Source of the DNA: Prevotellaceae bacterium | GTDB lineage: Bacteria > Bacteroidota > Bacteroidia > Bacteroidales > UBA932 | Length of the DNA: 6,416 nt | Assembly: GCA_031284065.1 (NCBI GenBank) | Contig: JAITAP010000218.1 | Span: forward strand, 1-6,416 | Direction: 5' to 3' | Shown here: positions 5,076 to 6,416 of the stretch, piece after piece | Position numbering within the stretch: position 1 is the stretch's first letter | How the letters are laid out: the number at the start of each line of letters is the position of its first letter | The notes under the pieces: model-generated | Told to the model about the DNA's origin: nothing | Seen by the model: only the letters and a program-made list of their open reading frames with translations | Databases searched by the model: none | Made by a program: the position numbers and the translations under genes

Positions 5076-6224
5076 ATGTTTCCGATAGAAAAATTTCGCG
5101 CTATCCCAACGCCATTCTACTTTTACGATGTGGAGCTATTTCGGCGTACAGCGCAGGCTGCGCTGAGCGAAGCGCAAAAGTATGGCTACGCTATTCACTA
5201 CGCGCTCAAGGCAAACGCCAGCGAAAAGCTGCTGCGCCTGCTAAGCGGCATGGGCTTTGGCGCCGACTGCGTGAGCGGCGCAGAGGTGCAGCGAGCCATC
5301 GGCTGCGGATTTTCGCCGCAGGGTATCGCCTTTGCGGGCGTGGGAAAACGCGACGACGAAATTTGCTTGGGCATAGACAACCGGATTTTTTCGTTCAACT
5401 GCGAGTCGGAGCAGGAGCTGGAGGTGGTAAACGAGCTGGCGAAAGCCAAAGGCGCGGCGGCGCAGGTTGCGCTGCGCATAAACCCCAACGTGGATGCGCA
5501 CACGCACGCGCACATTACCACCGGATTGGACGAAAACAAGTTTGGCATTAACCTGTGGCAGCTGAACGATGTGGCCAAAAAGGTGCGGCAAATGAGCAAC
5601 CTGAAGCTTGTTTGCATACACTTCCACATAGGCTCGCAGATAACGGAGCTTGAGCCGTTTGTGGAGCTGTGCGCTAAGGTAAACGAGCTGCAAGAGCAGC
5701 TGGAGCGGATTGGGGTAACGGTAGAGCACGTGAACGTAGGCGGCGGCCTGGGCGTGGACTATGAGCATCCCGAAGAACACAGCATCCCCCAGTTTGCAGC
5801 CTACTTTGCCACGCTAAACCGGCACATCAAGCTGCGCAAGGGGCAAACGCTGCACTGCGAGCTGGGGCGTTCGATTGTGGCGCAGTGCGGGTCGCTAATC
5901 ACAAAATGTTTGTACGTAAAGGAGCTGCAAAAAAAGAACTTTGTGGTGGTTGACGCCGGCATGACCGACCTTATTCGTCCGGCGCTCTACAGCGCATACC
6001 ACAAAATAGAAAACATTACCCCGCAACACGCCAACGAAAAAGTGTACGACGTGGTGGGGCCTATCTGCGAAAGCAGCGATGTTTTTGACAAGCATGTTGC
6101 GCTTCCGCAAACGCAGCGCGGCGACCTCATCGCCATTCGCACCGCAGGAGCCTACGGCGAGGTGATGGCTTCGCGCTACAACCTGCGGCAGCTGCCAAAA
6201 GCATATTTTTCGGACGAGGTGTAG
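5076..6224 (+). CDS. lysA: Diaminopimelate decarboxylase
   Basis: This PLP enzyme decarboxylates meso-2,6-diaminopimelate to L-lysine, the last step of the pathway, in the cytoplasm as a dimer. The protein has 382 residues, slightly short for the family but with both ends intact. The N-terminal alanine-racemase-fold barrel has YALKAN (42-47) with the PLP lysine K45, ENKFGI (153-158), HFHIGSQ (182-188) and GGGLGVDY (222-229). ELGRS (262-266) stands where most homologues have EPGRS; I recall Leu in Bacteroidetes relatives but cannot confirm it. The C-terminal beta domain has DAGMTDLIRPALYSAYH (293-309), GPICESSD (328-335) with C331, which reaches the partner's active site, and AGAYG (357-361). 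The start MFPIEKFRAIPTPFYFYD is typical: a short lead-in to TPFYVYD. The ATG at 5076 is preceded by AATTAAAAAG, an A-rich start region without a Shine-Dalgarno. It shares strand and pathway with lysC, and no terminator is visible between them, so they may be co-transcribed through the repeats. Confidence 0.96.
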   Translation: MFPIEKFRAIPTPFYFYDVELFRRTAQAALSEAQKYGYAIHYALKANASEKLLRLLSGMGFGADCVSGAEVQRAIGCGFSPQGIAFAGVGKRDDEICLGIDNRIFSFNCESEQELEVVNELAKAKGAAAQVALRINPNVDAHTHAHITTGLDENKFGINLWQLNDVAKKVRQMSNLKLVCIHFHIGSQITELEPFVELCAKVNELQEQLERIGVTVEHVNVGGGLGVDYEHPEEHSIPQFAAYFATLNRHIKLRKGQTLHCELGRSIVAQCGSLITKCLYVKELQKKNFVVVDAGMTDLIRPALYSAYHKIENITPQHANEKVYDVVGPICESSDVFDKHVALPQTQRGDLIAIRTAGAYGEVMASRYNLRQLPKAYFSDEV

Positions 6225-6241
6225 CGGTTAAAATTTTTTTT

Positions 6242-6372
6242 GGGGAAAATAAGGGTTTCATTTTCCCCTGTTAGTAGCTACTAAGGGGATTTTTTAAGAA
6301 AATAAGGGTTTCCTTTTCCCTGTTAGTAGCTACTAAGGGGGTGGGAAAATAAGGGTTTACGCCCTTAGTAGC
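6242..6372 (+). repeat. Three copies of a palindrome-bearing repeat of about 45-50 bp
   Basis: Copy 1 (6245-6288) and copy 2 (6298-6341) share GAAAATAAGGGTTTC, then a TTTTCCC block, TG and the 14-bp palindrome TTAGTAGCTACTAA (6271-6284 and 6323-6336), then GGGG. They differ by an A/C change and one C. Copy 3 (6343-6372) keeps GGGAAAATAAGGGTTT but is shortened and ends in half of the palindrome (TTAGTAGC, 6365-6372). The spacing is 53 and 47 bp. The second and third copies lack the T6 tail of the first, so the repeat is more than a terminator. Confidence 0.9.
6265..6295 (+). terminator. Palindromic terminator candidate after lysA
   Basis: TTAGTAGCTACTAA (6271-6284) is a perfect 14-bp palindrome. 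With CCCC (6265-6268) and GGGG (6285-6288) around it, and a TG bulge (6269-6270), it folds into a 9-bp stem with an AGCT loop. A run of six T (6290-6295) follows. It lies 40 bp after the lysA stop. The CCCC can instead pair with GGGG at 6242-6245 (9-bp arms 6242-6250 and 6260-6268), so two folds compete. Confidence 0.55.
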
Positions 6373-6406
6373 ACAGTTGCATCCTCCGGCACATTTGCCC
6401 TTATTT
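6347..6406. repeat. Inverted pair AAATAAGGG / CCCTTATTT near the window edge
   Basis: AAATAAGGG (6347-6355, start of the third repeat copy) is matched by CCCTTATTT at 6398-6406, a perfect 9-bp inverted pair enclosing 42 bp. Inside lies TAAGGG/CCCTTA (6350-6355 and 6362-6367), which could fold separately. The layout resembles the ends of a small non-coding palindromic element, but no target-site duplication can be assigned. 6373-6416 contains no gene I can support. Confidence 0.6.
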
Positions 6407-6416
6407 CTTTAGCTCA

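Noticed and set aside
6354..6413. Short - strand open frame at the right edge (AKEIRANVPEDATVLLRA) as the end of a gene entering from the right
   Set aside because: It is closed upstream by an in-frame TGA at 6414-6416 and has no ATG, and it overlaps the repeat copies.

Overview
The window looks like chromosomal DNA of a member of the Bacteroidota, probably Bacteroidales-like. Evidence: perfect matches to the Bacteroidetes -7 promoter consensus TAnnTTTG before two genes (TATATTTG at 84-91, TACATTTG at 3415-3422), A-rich start regions without clear Shine-Dalgarno sequences, a DUF4143-type ATPase, and a lysC next to lysA. The lineage is inferred from these traits; no marker gene is present.

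Layout: (1) 1-108 is an AT-rich leader with two mutually exclusive long hairpins and a promoter-like box. (2) 109-1398 (+) encodes an AAA/DUF4143 ATPase. (3) 1402-2508 (-) is gcvT, the glycine cleavage T-protein, which meets the ATPase gene tail to tail with 3 bp between them. (4) 2561-3172 (-) encodes a small exported protein with a Spy/CpxP-like helical core and a lysine-rich tail; a GCAA-tetraloop hairpin separates it from gcvT. (5) 3173-3536 is a divergent intergenic region holding the structured leader of lysC. (6) 3537-4847 (+) is lysC, an aspartokinase III-like enzyme. (7) 4848-5075 is a repeat-filled spacer with a near-perfect 79-bp tandem duplication that copied the end of lysC, plus a 26-bp tandem array. 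(8) 5076-6224 (+) is lysA, diaminopimelate decarboxylase. (9) 6225-6416 carries a terminator-like palindrome and a family of about 50-bp palindromic repeats running towards the window edge.

Function: lysC and lysA catalyse the first and last steps of the DAP/lysine pathway and probably form one unit, with flux likely limited by lysine feedback on LysC. gcvT acts in glycine/one-carbon metabolism; gcvH and gcvP are not in view. The ATPase and the exported protein have no pathway link to their neighbours that I can see.

The genes are ordinary. I found no defence system, CRISPR array, transposase, tRNA or rRNA. The unexplained content is in the non-coding DNA: competing hairpins, the lysC leader, the lysC-lysA repeat expansion and the repeats after lysA.
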